Positions 42,312 through 50,856 of a stretch of DNA of 64,000 nucleotides are shown here, in pieces. How positions within the stretch are numbered: position 1 is the stretch's first letter; every line of letters begins with the position of its first letter. Below the pieces are notes generated by a model. It made no database searches. It worked only from the letters and a program-made list of their open reading frames with translations, and was not told the origin of the DNA. This DNA comes from Phycicoccus endophyticus. Lineage in GTDB: Bacteria > Actinomycetota > Actinomycetes > Actinomycetales > Dermatophilaceae. The position numbers were made by a program, and so were the translations under genes. The DNA lies in contig NZ_JAANCN010000002.1 of assembly GCF_011326735.1 (NCBI RefSeq), positions 248,001 to 312,000 on the forward strand, given 5' to 3'.

Positions 42312-43742
42312 TCAGACCCGCTTCTCGCGCCACTTCCGCTCGAACGGCAACCGCCAGGTGAACGGCGCGATGAGCTGGTGGATCTGGTTCGGCCCGTACG
42401 TCCCCTGGGCGTAGGGGTGCACCGGCGGGGGGTTGTCGAGCAACGGCTGGCTGATCTCCCACAGCCGCTCGATGCCGGTGGCCGCGGTGAAGAGGGTGCG
42501 GTCCCCCCGGGCGGCGTCGTAGATGAGCCGCTCGTAGGCCTCGAGCACGGCGCCGGCCCAGTCGGTCTCGTGCATCGAGAACTGCATCGAGAGCTTGTCG
42601 AGCCGGAAGCCCGGGCCGGGGCGCTTGCCGTAGAACGAGAGCGACATCCGCGAGCGGTCGGCGAGGTCGAAGGTGAGGTGGTCCGGGCCCTGGTCCCCGA
42701 CCCCGGAGCCCTTGGGGAACATCGACTGCGGCGGCTCCCGGAACGCGATGGAGATGATCCGCGCCCCCTCGGCCATCCGCTTGCCGGTGCGCAGGAAGAA
42801 CGGCACCCCGGCCCAGCGCCAGTTGTCGACGAAGCACTTCAGGGCGACGAACGTCTCGGTCTCGGAGTCGGGGGCGACGCCCGGCTCGTCGTGGTAGCCG
42901 CTGTACTGCCCGCGCACGACGTCGGTGGGCACGATCGGCTGCATCGAGCGGAAGACCTTGTTCTTCTCCCGGCTGATGGCCGCCGGCTCGAGCGCGGTCG
43001 GCGGCTCCATCGCGGTGAACGCGAGGATCTGGAACAGGTGGGTGACGATCATGTCGCGGTAGGCGCCGGTCGCCTCGTAGAAGTCCGCCCGCTGCGAGAG
43101 CCCCAGGGTCTCCGGCACGTCGATCTGGACGTGCGAGATGTTGTTGCGGTGCCAGATCGGCTCGAAGAGCCCGTTGGCGAACCGGAAGGCGAGGATGTTC
43201 TGCGCGGGCTCCTTGCCGAGGAAGTGGTCGATCCGGAAGATCTGGTCCTCGTCGAAGACCTCGTGCAGGTGCCCGTTGAGCGCGACCGCCGTGGCGTGGT
43301 CGTGCCCGAACGGCTTCTCCATGACCACCCGGCTGTTCTCGACGAGGCCCGCGTCGGCGATGGTCTGGACGGCCGCGAGCGCGGCCTTGGGGGGCACGGC
43401 GAGGTAGTGCAGCCGCAAGGTGGTGTCGCCGGGCAGCTGGGCCTCGGCCTCGTCGACGGCCCGGCGCAGCGCCTCCGGCCCGGCCGAGAGCGGCGCGTAG
43501 TCGAGCCGCTGGACGAAGTCGCGCCAGTCCGACTCCTCGATGTCCCGGGTGCTGTGCTCGCGGATGGCGGTGAGCGCGAGGTCGCGGAAGTCCTCGAGGG
43601 AGATGTCGTCCAGGGAGGTGCCGACGACCCGCAGGTCGTCGAGCAGCCGGGTCTGGAACAGGTGCAGCAGCCCCGGGAGGAGCTTGCGCTGGGCGAGGTC
43701 GCCGGTGGCGCCGAAGAGGATGACGGTCGTGGGCGCGGTCAT
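42312..43742 (-). CDS. zwf: Glucose-6-phosphate 1-dehydrogenase
   Basis: Zwf oxidises glucose-6-phosphate to 6-phosphogluconolactone, supplying NADPH for the pentose phosphate pathway. The 476-residue protein has the nucleotide-binding GATGDLA (11-17), EKPFG (142-146) and the active-site RIDHFLGKE (170-178), with its substrate-binding Lys and His. The ATG at 43742 gives the family N-terminus; a 23-residue upstream extension has no support. It stands apart from tkt, tal, opcA and pgl genes, which are usually adjacent in actinobacteria, so it may be a second copy; that cannot be judged here. Confidence 0.96.
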   Translation of the reverse strand: MTAPTTVILFGATGDLAQRKLLPGLLHLFQTRLLDDLRVVGTSLDDISLEDFRDLALTAIREHSTRDIEESDWRDFVQRLDYAPLSAGPEALRRAVDEAEAQLPGDTTLRLHYLAVPPKAALAAVQTIADAGLVENSRVVMEKPFGHDHATAVALNGHLHEVFDEDQIFRIDHFLGKEPAQNILAFRFANGLFEPIWHRNNISHVQIDVPETLGLSQRADFYEATGAYRDMIVTHLFQILAFTAMEPPTALEPAAISREKNKVFRSMQPIVPTDVVRGQYSGYHDEPGVAPDSETETFVALKCFVDNWRWAGVPFFLRTGKRMAEGARIISIAFREPPQSMFPKGSGVGDQGPDHLTFDLADRSRMSLSFYGKRPGPGFRLDKLSMQFSMHETDWAGAVLEAYERLIYDAARGDRTLFTAATGIERLWEISQPLLDNPPPVHPYAQGTYGPNQIHQLIAPFTWRLPFERKWREKRV

Positions 43743-43864
43743 GGGGTCCACCCTCGCGTGCCGGGAGCACCCCGCGCTACCCCCCGGCCGGGTCTCCTCG
43801 CAGGTGAGCACGGCTGCCCGCAGGGTGCCCCCGCCCGGCGGAGGTTCCGCAGCGAGGGACGCCG

Positions 43865-43894
43865 TTGGGCTCCGGTGGGGGCCGGTGCTACTGT
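43865..43894 (+). promoter_or_regulatory. Promoter of efeUOB
   Basis: TTGGGC (43865-43870) and TACTGT (43889-43894) are separated by 18 bp, with TGC just before the -10, an extended -10 form. Transcription would begin near 43901, within the iron box at 43899-43917, so the message starts inside the operator and repressor would cover the start point. Confidence 0.65.
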
Positions 43895-43898
43895 CCGG

Positions 43899-43917
43899 TT
43901 AGGTAAGCCTAACCAGA
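43899..43917. promoter_or_regulatory. DtxR/IdeR iron box of efeUOB
   Basis: TTAGGTAAGCCTAACCAGA agrees with the pattern at 17 of 19 positions. It covers the predicted transcription start of efeUOB and lies 14 bp upstream of the efeU ATG. Confidence 0.88.
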
Positions 43918-43931
43918 TCGGATCCCCCGTC

Positions 43932-44801
43932 ATGTTCCTCGCCAACTTCCTCATCGCCCTCCGGGAGGGCGTCGAGGCCGCCCTCGTCGTGGGCATCATC
44001 GCGGCCTACCTCATCAAGAGCGGCCACCGCGAGGCGCTCACCAAGATGTGGGTGGGGGTCGCCGTCGCGGCCGCCCTGCCGCTCGCCCTCGGCGCCGTGC
44101 TCACCTGGGGGCCCAAGACGCTGACCTTCCAGGCCCAGGAGGTCATCGGCGGGGTGCTCTCGCTGCTCGCCGCCGGCCTGGTCACGTGGATGATCTTCTG
44201 GATGGCCTCGCACGCCCGGCACATCAAGGGCGAGCTCGAGGGCCAGCTGTCGACCTCCCTCGACAAGGACACGACCGGGCGCGGCGTCGTGTGGATCGCC
44301 GTGCTCGCCGTCGGCCGGGAGGGCCTGGAGACCGCCCTGTTCATCTGGGCCACCGTCCGCTCGGCCGTCCAGGCCGAGACCGCGCTCACCGTCGTCGGCG
44401 TCGTCTCCGGCCTCGCCGTCGCGGTCGTCATCGGCTACGTCGTCTACCGCGGCGCGGTGCGGGTCAACCTGCGGCGCTTCTTCGTCGTCACCGGCGCCCT
44501 GCTCGTCCTCGTGGCCGCAGGCATCGTCGCCTACGGCGTCGGCGACCTGCAGGAGGCCGGTGTGCTGCCCGGGATCATGCAGCACGCCTGGGACCTCTCC
44601 GGCTACCTGCCCGCCCAGACCTCGCCCGTGCACTGGGTGTACGTCCTGGCCCAGGCGATGTTCCAGGCCAACCTCCAGCCGACCGTCCTCCAGGTGATCG
44701 CCTGGTGGCTCTACCTCGTGCCCACGCTCGTCTTCTTCGCCCGCCAGTCCCGTCAGTCGCGCCCCGCGGCCGCCACGCCCAAGGAGTACGCCACCTCATG
44801 A
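43932..44801 (+). CDS. efeU: Iron permease EfeU (FTR1 family)
   Basis: EfeU is the membrane permease of an oxidative iron-uptake system. The 289-residue protein has seven hydrophobic helices and the two REGxE motifs of the FTR1 family, REGVE (11-15) and REGLE (129-133), which bind iron in the pore. The ATG at 43932 is chosen because the first motif then sits in helix 1 as usual. Its stop overlaps efeO by 4 bases. In EfeUOB systems the periplasmic subunits deliver and oxidise iron before transport. Confidence 0.95.
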   Translation: MFLANFLIALREGVEAALVVGIIAAYLIKSGHREALTKMWVGVAVAAALPLALGAVLTWGPKTLTFQAQEVIGGVLSLLAAGLVTWMIFWMASHARHIKGELEGQLSTSLDKDTTGRGVVWIAVLAVGREGLETALFIWATVRSAVQAETALTVVGVVSGLAVAVVIGYVVYRGAVRVNLRRFFVVTGALLVLVAAGIVAYGVGDLQEAGVLPGIMQHAWDLSGYLPAQTSPVHWVYVLAQAMFQANLQPTVLQVIAWWLYLVPTLVFFARQSRQSRPAAATPKEYATS

Positions 44802-46105
44802 ACCGCTCGTTCGCCCTCGCCATCGCCCCGGCGGCCCTGCTCACGCTGGCGCTGTCCGCGTGCGCCGACAACACCTCGGGCTCCTCGGCCTCCGGGGAGG
44901 ACGGTCCGCTGACCGTCACCGCGACCGACTCCGGCTGCGAGGTGTCCGCGGCGAGCGCACCCTCGGGCGCGGTGACCTTCTCGATCGAGAACACCGGCAC
45001 GGTCGCCAACGAGTTCGAGGTGCTCGCCGAGGACAAGCTGCAGATCATCAGCGAGAAGGAGAACATCGGGCCCGGCACGACGACCGACCTGACGACCTCG
45101 CTGCCGGAGGGCACCTACTACACGGCGTGCAAGCCGAACATGGTCGGCGACTTCGTCGGCCTCGCCGAGTTCACCGTGACCCCGGGCGAGGAGGTCGAGG
45201 TCAGCGACGACGTCAAGGCCCTCCAGGACGAGGCGGTGACGAAGTACACCGGGTACATCAAGGACCAGGTCGGCGCGCTCGTCACCGCCACCGAGGAGTT
45301 CGCCGACGCCTACACCTCCGGTGACACCGCCACCGCCCGACGGCTCTTCCCGCTGGCCCGGATGCACTACGAGCGCATCGAGCCGACCGCGGAGGCCTTC
45401 GGCCTCGAGGAGGCCGGCGACCTCGACACCGCCCTCGACATCCGGGTCCAGGACGTCGCCGCCGACGCCGGGTCCTCGGTGTCCGACCCCGACGTGCTCG
45501 CCGACTGGCACGGCTGGCACCGGATCGAGGCCGACCTCTTCACGCCGGAGGACTCGCCGTTCACCTTCGCCGACGACGCCGAGCGCCAGGCCGAGGCGGA
45601 CGCCCTCGTGGAGAACACCCAGGTGCTCTACGACTTCGTCTTCGGTGAGCGCACGAACGCCGACGGCAAGCCCTTCGCGGTGACCCTCGAGGACATCGCC
45701 AACGGTGCCGGCGGCCTCATGGAGGAGGTCGCGCTGAGCAAGATCGTCGGCGAGGAGGAGACCTTCAGCCACACCGACCTCTACGACTTCCAGGCCAACG
45801 TCGAGGGCGCCCAGGTCGCCTACGCCAACGTCGCGCCGATCGTCGAGCAGAAGGACCCCGACCTCGACGCCTCGATCACCGAGCAGTTCGCCGACATCGA
45901 GGACCTCCTGAAGGCCCAGCAGGACGGCAGCGGCTCGGGCGACGAGCCGAGCTACCCGTCCTACGCCGACGTCGCCGCGGTGCAGAAGAACGCCGGCGAG
46001 ACCCCCGACGACTCCTCGTACACCGACGTGCAGCGGCAGTTCTCCGACGCCGTGAACGGGCTCTCCGAGGCCCTCTCGAAGGTGGCCGCGGTGGTCCTGG
46101 AATGA
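44798..46105 (+). CDS. efeO: Iron uptake lipoprotein EfeO
   Basis: EfeO binds iron outside the membrane for EfeU. The 435-residue protein has a lipobox LSAC (Cys22), a cupredoxin-like N-terminal domain (about 38-125, with Cys50 in SGCEVSA and Cys109 in YYTACKPNMVGDF) and a peptidase-M75-like helical domain. The M75 domain has DWHGWHRIEADLF near residue 236, matching the iron-site motif HWHRIE in part. The ATG overlaps the efeU stop and its own stop overlaps efeB (ATGA at both). Lipid anchoring replaces the free periplasmic form of Gram-negative EfeO. Confidence 0.94.
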   Translation: MNRSFALAIAPAALLTLALSACADNTSGSSASGEDGPLTVTATDSGCEVSAASAPSGAVTFSIENTGTVANEFEVLAEDKLQIISEKENIGPGTTTDLTTSLPEGTYYTACKPNMVGDFVGLAEFTVTPGEEVEVSDDVKALQDEAVTKYTGYIKDQVGALVTATEEFADAYTSGDTATARRLFPLARMHYERIEPTAEAFGLEEAGDLDTALDIRVQDVAADAGSSVSDPDVLADWHGWHRIEADLFTPEDSPFTFADDAERQAEADALVENTQVLYDFVFGERTNADGKPFAVTLEDIANGAGGLMEEVALSKIVGEEETFSHTDLYDFQANVEGAQVAYANVAPIVEQKDPDLDASITEQFADIEDLLKAQQDGSGSGDEPSYPSYADVAAVQKNAGETPDDSSYTDVQRQFSDAVNGLSEALSKVAAVVLE

Positions 46106-47439
46106 CGCCCAGCGGCTCCGAGGACACCACCCCGACCGCCCCCGACGCCCGGCCGAGCCGCCGAGGCCTCTCGCGCCGCTCGTTCTTCGGCGCCGGAGGC
46201 CTCGCCGCGGCCGGAGGGGTCGCGGCGGGCTACGCCCTCGCCCGGGCCGTCGACGACGGCCCGGGCGGGGCGCACGTCGCGGACGCGGCCCCCTACCGGG
46301 GGGACACCCAGTCGGGGATCATCACCCCGGCCCAGGACCGGCTCGTCGCCGCCGCCTTCGACGTGCGCGCCGACGAGCGGGAGGAGGTCGCGGCGCTGCT
46401 CCAGGAGTGGTCGACCGCGGCCGAGCAGATGGCCGCCGGTGAGCTCGTCGGCGGGGAGGCTTACCAGGACGAGCGGCTCCCGCCGCGGGACACCGGCGAG
46501 GCGTGGGGCTACCCACCGGCCGGCCTGACGGTCACCTTCGGCTACGGGCGCTCGCTCTTCGTCGACGCCGACGGCGCCGACCGGTTCGGTCTGAAGGACC
46601 GGATGCCCGCCGTCCTCGCCGACGGCGTGCCCCGGTTCGCCAACGAGACCCTCCGCGAGGCCGACTCCGACGGCGACCTGCTCGTCCAGATCTGCGGCAA
46701 CGACGCCCAGGTGTGCATGCACGCCCTGCGCACCCTGACCCGGATCGCGTTCGGCCGGGCCACCCTGCGGTGGAGCCAGGTCGGCTTCGGCCGGACCTCC
46801 TCGACGACGACCGGGCAGGACACCCCGCGCAACCTCTTCGGGTACAAGGACGGCACCGCCAACCTCAAGGCCGAGGACGGCCGGGCCGAGCTCGCCGAGC
46901 ACCTGTGGGTGCAGGACGGGGACGACTCCGCAGCACCGTGGATGGTCGGCGGGACCTACTTCGTCGTCCGCAAGATCCGGATGTTCCTCGAGGTCTGGGA
47001 CCGGCAGAGCCTGCGCGACCAGGACGCCTTCATCGGCCGCTCCAAGCGCCACGGCGCGCCCCTGTCGGTGGTCGAGCCCACCGCCGAGGACGAGTTCGCC
47101 CCCATCGACCTCGCGGCGCGCGACGACGAGGGCGCCCTGCGGGTCCCCGTCGACTCCCACGTCCGGGTGGTCCACCCGGACACCAACGACGGGGTCCGGA
47201 TGCTCCGGCGCGGCTACAACTACGCCGACGGCAACGACTCCCTCGGCCGGCTGGACGCCGGGCTGTTCTTCATCGCCTTCGTCCGTGACCCGCGCACGCA
47301 CTTCTACCCGGTGCTCACGAAGATGACCCAGCAGGACGCCCTGACCGAGTACCTCCAGCACCACGCGTCGGCGCTGTTCGCGGTGCCACCGGGCATCGGC
47401 GAGACCGGCCGCTTCCCCGGCGAGGCGCTCTTCGCCTGA
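46102..47439 (+). CDS. efeB: Dye-decolourising peroxidase EfeB
   Basis: EfeB is a heme peroxidase exported by the Tat pathway that acts with EfeO and EfeU. The twin-arginine signal is SRRSFFGAGG (Arg25, Arg26) followed by a hydrophobic stretch. The DyP domain has FGYKDGTANL (the GxxDG heme motif, about 246-255) and a proximal His in VVHPDTND (about 357). The length of 445 residues is usual. It ends the three-gene operon. No heme-synthesis gene is adjacent. Confidence 0.95.
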   Translation: MTPSGSEDTTPTAPDARPSRRGLSRRSFFGAGGLAAAGGVAAGYALARAVDDGPGGAHVADAAPYRGDTQSGIITPAQDRLVAAAFDVRADEREEVAALLQEWSTAAEQMAAGELVGGEAYQDERLPPRDTGEAWGYPPAGLTVTFGYGRSLFVDADGADRFGLKDRMPAVLADGVPRFANETLREADSDGDLLVQICGNDAQVCMHALRTLTRIAFGRATLRWSQVGFGRTSSTTTGQDTPRNLFGYKDGTANLKAEDGRAELAEHLWVQDGDDSAAPWMVGGTYFVVRKIRMFLEVWDRQSLRDQDAFIGRSKRHGAPLSVVEPTAEDEFAPIDLAARDDEGALRVPVDSHVRVVHPDTNDGVRMLRRGYNYADGNDSLGRLDAGLFFIAFVRDPRTHFYPVLTKMTQQDALTEYLQHHASALFAVPPGIGETGRFPGEALFA

Positions 47440-47483
47440 CGAGGGGGCGTTTGCGCCGCACCCTTCGGCGGCATGATGGACCC

Positions 47484-48326
47484 ATGCCCTCGCGCCGGAC
47501 CTCCCCCGGTGGCGGGCGCACCGCGTTCGTCCTCGGCGGCGGCGGGGTCCTCGGCGCCACCCAGCTCGGGATGGTGCGGGCGCTCACCGAGGCCGGCGTC
47601 GTGCCGGACGTCGTCCTCGGCACGAGCATCGGGGCGCTCAACGGCGCGTTCGTCGCCGCCGACCCCACCCCCGCGGGAGCCTCCCGGCTGGCGGAGGTCT
47701 GGGAGGCCGTCGTCCGCGACGGCGTCTTCCTGGAGAACCCCGTGCGCCAGGTGGCGCGGGTCGCCCGCTCGCGCACCCACCTGCTCTCCAACGGGCCGCT
47801 GCGCCGCATCGTCGACGAGTACCTGCCGGTCGACACCTTCGAGGAGCTCGCGGTCCCCTTCCAGTGCGTCGCGGCGTGCATCGAGGACGCGAGCGCGGCG
47901 TGGTTCTCGGCCGGGGAGCTCTCGTGGCCGGTCGTCGCCTCGTGCTCGGTCCCCGGGCTCTTCCCGCCGGTGGAGATCGGGGGGCGGCACTTCCTCGACG
48001 GCGGTCTCGTGCACTCCATCCCCGTCGGCCGGGCCGTGGAGCTCGGGGCGGCCCGGGTCTTCGTCCTCCAGGTCGGCCGGGTCGAGCAGCCGCTCGCCCC
48101 ACCGCGCCACCCGTGGCAGGTCGGCACCGTCGCCTTCGAGATCGCCCGGCGGCACCGGTTCGTCCACGAGATGGCCTCCCTCCCCGCGAGCGTGGAGACC
48201 CACGTCCTCCCGAGCGGCGCCACCGCGGCCCCGAACCTGCCGGTCCGGGCCGCCCGCACGGCCCGGATGCGCGAGCGGGCCGAGCAGGCCTACGCGGCCT
48301 CCGCCGCCTACCTCGAGGCCCTCTGA
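47484..48326 (+). CDS. Patatin-like phospholipase
   Basis: A 280-residue protein with the patatin catalytic dyad: GTSIG (46-50, Ser48) and DGG (172-174) with Asp172. The oxyanion loop is LGGGGVLGATQ. Such enzymes are lipid acyl hydrolases. The start is ATG 47484; an upstream in-frame TTG at 47451 would add 11 residues but has little support. It lies 44 bp after efeB on the same strand and 73 bp before the acyltransferase gene, a pair suggestive of lipid remodelling. Confidence 0.92.
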   Translation: MPSRRTSPGGGRTAFVLGGGGVLGATQLGMVRALTEAGVVPDVVLGTSIGALNGAFVAADPTPAGASRLAEVWEAVVRDGVFLENPVRQVARVARSRTHLLSNGPLRRIVDEYLPVDTFEELAVPFQCVAACIEDASAAWFSAGELSWPVVASCSVPGLFPPVEIGGRHFLDGGLVHSIPVGRAVELGAARVFVLQVGRVEQPLAPPRHPWQVGTVAFEIARRHRFVHEMASLPASVETHVLPSGATAAPNLPVRAARTARMRERAEQAYAASAAYLEAL

Positions 48327-48399
48327 GCACCCCGCTCGGGGGGCCTCGAGGGCGTCGGGCCGCTCCCGCCGGTCGGTGCGCGCCTCTAGGCTCACCCGC

Positions 48400-49446
48400 A
48401 TGCGCGCCCGGAGCATCCCGCCGCCGCCGCCGGCGGTGCGCCGCCTCCTGGCGCCCCTGTGGCCGCTCGTCGGGGTCGTCGTCACCGGCCTCATGGTGCC
48501 CGTCGTGCTCGCCGGCGCCGTGCACGCGCTGGTCGACCGCCGGGCCCGGCTGCTGCGGATGGCCTGCCTCGCCGTGCTCCTGCTGTGGGTCGACATCCGC
48601 ACCCTCGCGCGGTGCTGGGCGCTCGCCGCCGGCTCGGTGACCTCGGGGCGGGTGCCGTGGCGCCGCGCCCACGAGCGGGTCTTCACCGAGGCGCTGGACG
48701 CGCTGATGTTCTACACCCGCCGCTGGCTCGGGCTCGAGGTACGGCTGAGCGACCGGATGCACTTCGGCACCGACGGCCGGCCGCTGCTCGCCCTCGCCCG
48801 GCACGCCGGCCCGTTCGACTCACTGGCCATCGCCTGGCTGCTGGCGCGCACGGCCGGCCGGCTGCCGCGGATCGTGCTCGCCGAGGCCCTGCGCTGGGAC
48901 CCGGGCGTGGACACCCTCCTCACCCGGCTGGACTCCTACTTCGTGCCGTCCGCCGGGCGGGACCGGCTCGCCGGGGTGCGCGGGATGGCGGCCTCGCTCG
49001 CGCCCGACGACGTCCTGCTGCTCTTCCCCGAGGGCGAGAACTGGACGCCGGCGCGGCGGGCCCGGCTCATCGAGCGGCTGCGCCGGGGCGGCGAGGACGA
49101 GCGCGCCGAGCGCGCCGAGCGGCTCGTCAACGTCCTGCCGCCCAAGGTCCGCGGCGCCTGGGCCGCGCGGTCCGCCCGCCCGGACGCCGACGTCATGATC
49201 GTCGCGCACGCCGGCTACGGCCAGCTGAGCAGTGCCCGGCTCGTCTGGGAGGCGATGCCCTTCCACGACCGGCCCTTCCTCGTGCGCACCTGGACCTACC
49301 GGGCCGAGGACGTCCCCGACGAGCCGGTCGCCTTCGCCGCGTGGCTCGAGGCCCGCTGGCGGCAGGTCGACGCCTGGGTCAGCACGCACACGGCGGCGGG
49401 TGGCATCCCCACCGCTCTCGGCCCCGACGAGCAGACCGGGGCGTGA
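48400..49446 (+). CDS. Lysophospholipid acyltransferase-like protein
   Basis: A 348-residue PlsC-like acyltransferase with two N-terminal hydrophobic helices (about 20-45 and 52-68). Motif I is RHAGPFD (His135 and Asp140 in the HxxxxD pattern), motif II-like FVPSAGRDRL and motif III LLFPEGENWTPARR (about 208-220). It probably transfers an acyl chain to a lysophospholipid or another hydroxyl. Start ATG 48400. Its position downstream of the patatin gene suggests they act on related lipids. Confidence 0.85.
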   Translation: MRARSIPPPPPAVRRLLAPLWPLVGVVVTGLMVPVVLAGAVHALVDRRARLLRMACLAVLLLWVDIRTLARCWALAAGSVTSGRVPWRRAHERVFTEALDALMFYTRRWLGLEVRLSDRMHFGTDGRPLLALARHAGPFDSLAIAWLLARTAGRLPRIVLAEALRWDPGVDTLLTRLDSYFVPSAGRDRLAGVRGMAASLAPDDVLLLFPEGENWTPARRARLIERLRRGGEDERAERAERLVNVLPPKVRGAWAARSARPDADVMIVAHAGYGQLSSARLVWEAMPFHDRPFLVRTWTYRAEDVPDEPVAFAAWLEARWRQVDAWVSTHTAAGGIPTALGPDEQTGA

Positions 49447-49461
49447 GCTGCCGGGAGGGCC

Positions 49462-50427
49462 TCAGACCCCGCCGTCGCGGATGGTGTGCAGCCAGGCGCG
49501 GGCGGCGGCGAAGTCCGCGTCGCTCGCCTGCGGCGCGATCGTCGCCCGCTGCCGGTCCGCCCGGGGGTAGGAGCCGAGGAAGCGCACCTCGGCGCAGATT
49601 CGCCGCAGGCCCATGAGGGCCTCACCGAGGCGCTCGTCGCGGACATGCCCCTCGATGTCGACCGAGAAGCAGTACGAGCCCATCGACGCCTTCGTCGGGC
49701 GGGACTCCAGGCGGGTCATGTTGATGCCACGGGCGGCGAACTGCTCGAGCAGCTCGAGCAGGCCACCGGCGTGGTCCTGGCGCTGGTAGAGCACGACGGT
49801 GGTCTTGTCGGCCCCGGTCGGCTCCGGGAGCGCTCCGGGGCGGGCGACGAGCACGAACCGGGTGACCGCACCCGTCCGGTCCCCGATCCCGTCGGCGACC
49901 ACCTCCAGGCGGTGCAGGGTGGCGGCGGCGGGGGCACACACCGCCGCGTCGAACACCGGCCGGCCGGACGCGGCCGCGCGCCCCTCGTGGACCGCCCCGA
50001 GGGTCTGCGCGGCGGCGGCGGTCGACAGCGTCGGGACGTACGTGGCGCCGGGCAGGTTGGCCGCCATCCACCCACGCACCTGGGCCCACGCGTGCGAGTG
50101 TGTGCCGACGGCGCGCACGTCCGCCAGGGCCGTGCCGGAGCGGGCGGCGAGCACGAAGGAGACCGGCACGAGCACCTCGCCGGTCACGAGCAGCGGGTCG
50201 CCGTTGGCGAGGGCGTCGAGGGTGGCCGACACACCTCCCTCGACGGAATTCTCGATCGGCACCATCGTCGCGTCGACCTCGCCCGCGCGGACCGCCGCGA
50301 CGGCGGCGTCGACCGAGCCGAAGGGGACCCGCTGGGCCCCCTCGGCCTGCGGCCAGGCGTCCAGGGCCATCGAGGTGAACGTCCCCTCGGGGCCGAGGTA
50401 GCCGAGGCGGCGGGGGCGGGGGGTCAT
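49462..50427 (-). CDS. pheA: Prephenate dehydratase
   Basis: PheA converts prephenate to phenylpyruvate for phenylalanine synthesis. The 321-residue stand-alone (no chorismate mutase) enzyme has a periplasmic-binding-like catalytic domain with GYLGPEGTFT, the substrate-site PIENSVEGGVSATLD and the conserved TRF in DRTGAVTRFVLV. The C-terminal ACT domain carries the phenylalanine-binding motif TRLESRPTKASMGSYCF. The ATG at 50427 overlaps the preceding DUF4446 stop by 4 bases. Confidence 0.96.
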   Translation of the reverse strand: MTPRPRRLGYLGPEGTFTSMALDAWPQAEGAQRVPFGSVDAAVAAVRAGEVDATMVPIENSVEGGVSATLDALANGDPLLVTGEVLVPVSFVLAARSGTALADVRAVGTHSHAWAQVRGWMAANLPGATYVPTLSTAAAAQTLGAVHEGRAAASGRPVFDAAVCAPAAATLHRLEVVADGIGDRTGAVTRFVLVARPGALPEPTGADKTTVVLYQRQDHAGGLLELLEQFAARGINMTRLESRPTKASMGSYCFSVDIEGHVRDERLGEALMGLRRICAEVRFLGSYPRADRQRATIAPQASDADFAAARAWLHTIRDGGV

Positions 50428-50852
50428 GGGCGTTCCTTCCCGGTGCGGGCGGCGGCGAGGGCCTGCTGCTCCTCGGGGGTCAGGGTCGCGTCGGGCGTGC
50501 CGCCGACGACACCCTTGGCGTACGTCCGCGACTCACCGCGGGCGTGGATCGAGCTGATGACGAGGCCGTCGCCGCGGTCGTCGACGAGCGCGGCGCTGAA
50601 GCTCAGCCGGCCACCCATGTCGCCGAAGGCGTCGTAGCGCACCACGGCCACGTGCCGCAGCGCCTGGGCGACCTCGGCCCGCAGCACGGCGAGGTCGCCC
50701 TCCCCGGCGGGCCGGTGCGCCTCGAGGGCGGCGACGCGGCGGCGGGTCGCCGCGGTGCGGACGAGGAGGACGACGACGCCGACGAGTGCGAGCACGACCC
50801 CCGCGCCGAGGAGCCCGGCGACGAGCCCGTCGGGGAGCGGCTGCGACGACAT
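50424..50852 (-). CDS. DUF4446 family protein
   Basis: A 142-residue protein with one N-terminal membrane helix (about 11-32) and the DUF4446 core: VVRYDAFGDMGGRLSFSAALVDDRGDGLVISSIHARGESRTYAKGV. The family often precedes or follows pheA or serS in actinobacterial genomes; the role is unknown. The gene is four bases downstream of the GT87-type gene and overlaps pheA, so the three form one operon. Confidence 0.88.
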   Translation of the reverse strand: MSSQPLPDGLVAGLLGAGVVLALVGVVVLLVRTAATRRRVAALEAHRPAGEGDLAVLRAEVAQALRHVAVVRYDAFGDMGGRLSFSAALVDDRGDGLVISSIHARGESRTYAKGVVGGTPDATLTPEEQQALAAARTGKERP

Positions 50853-50856
50853 GCCC

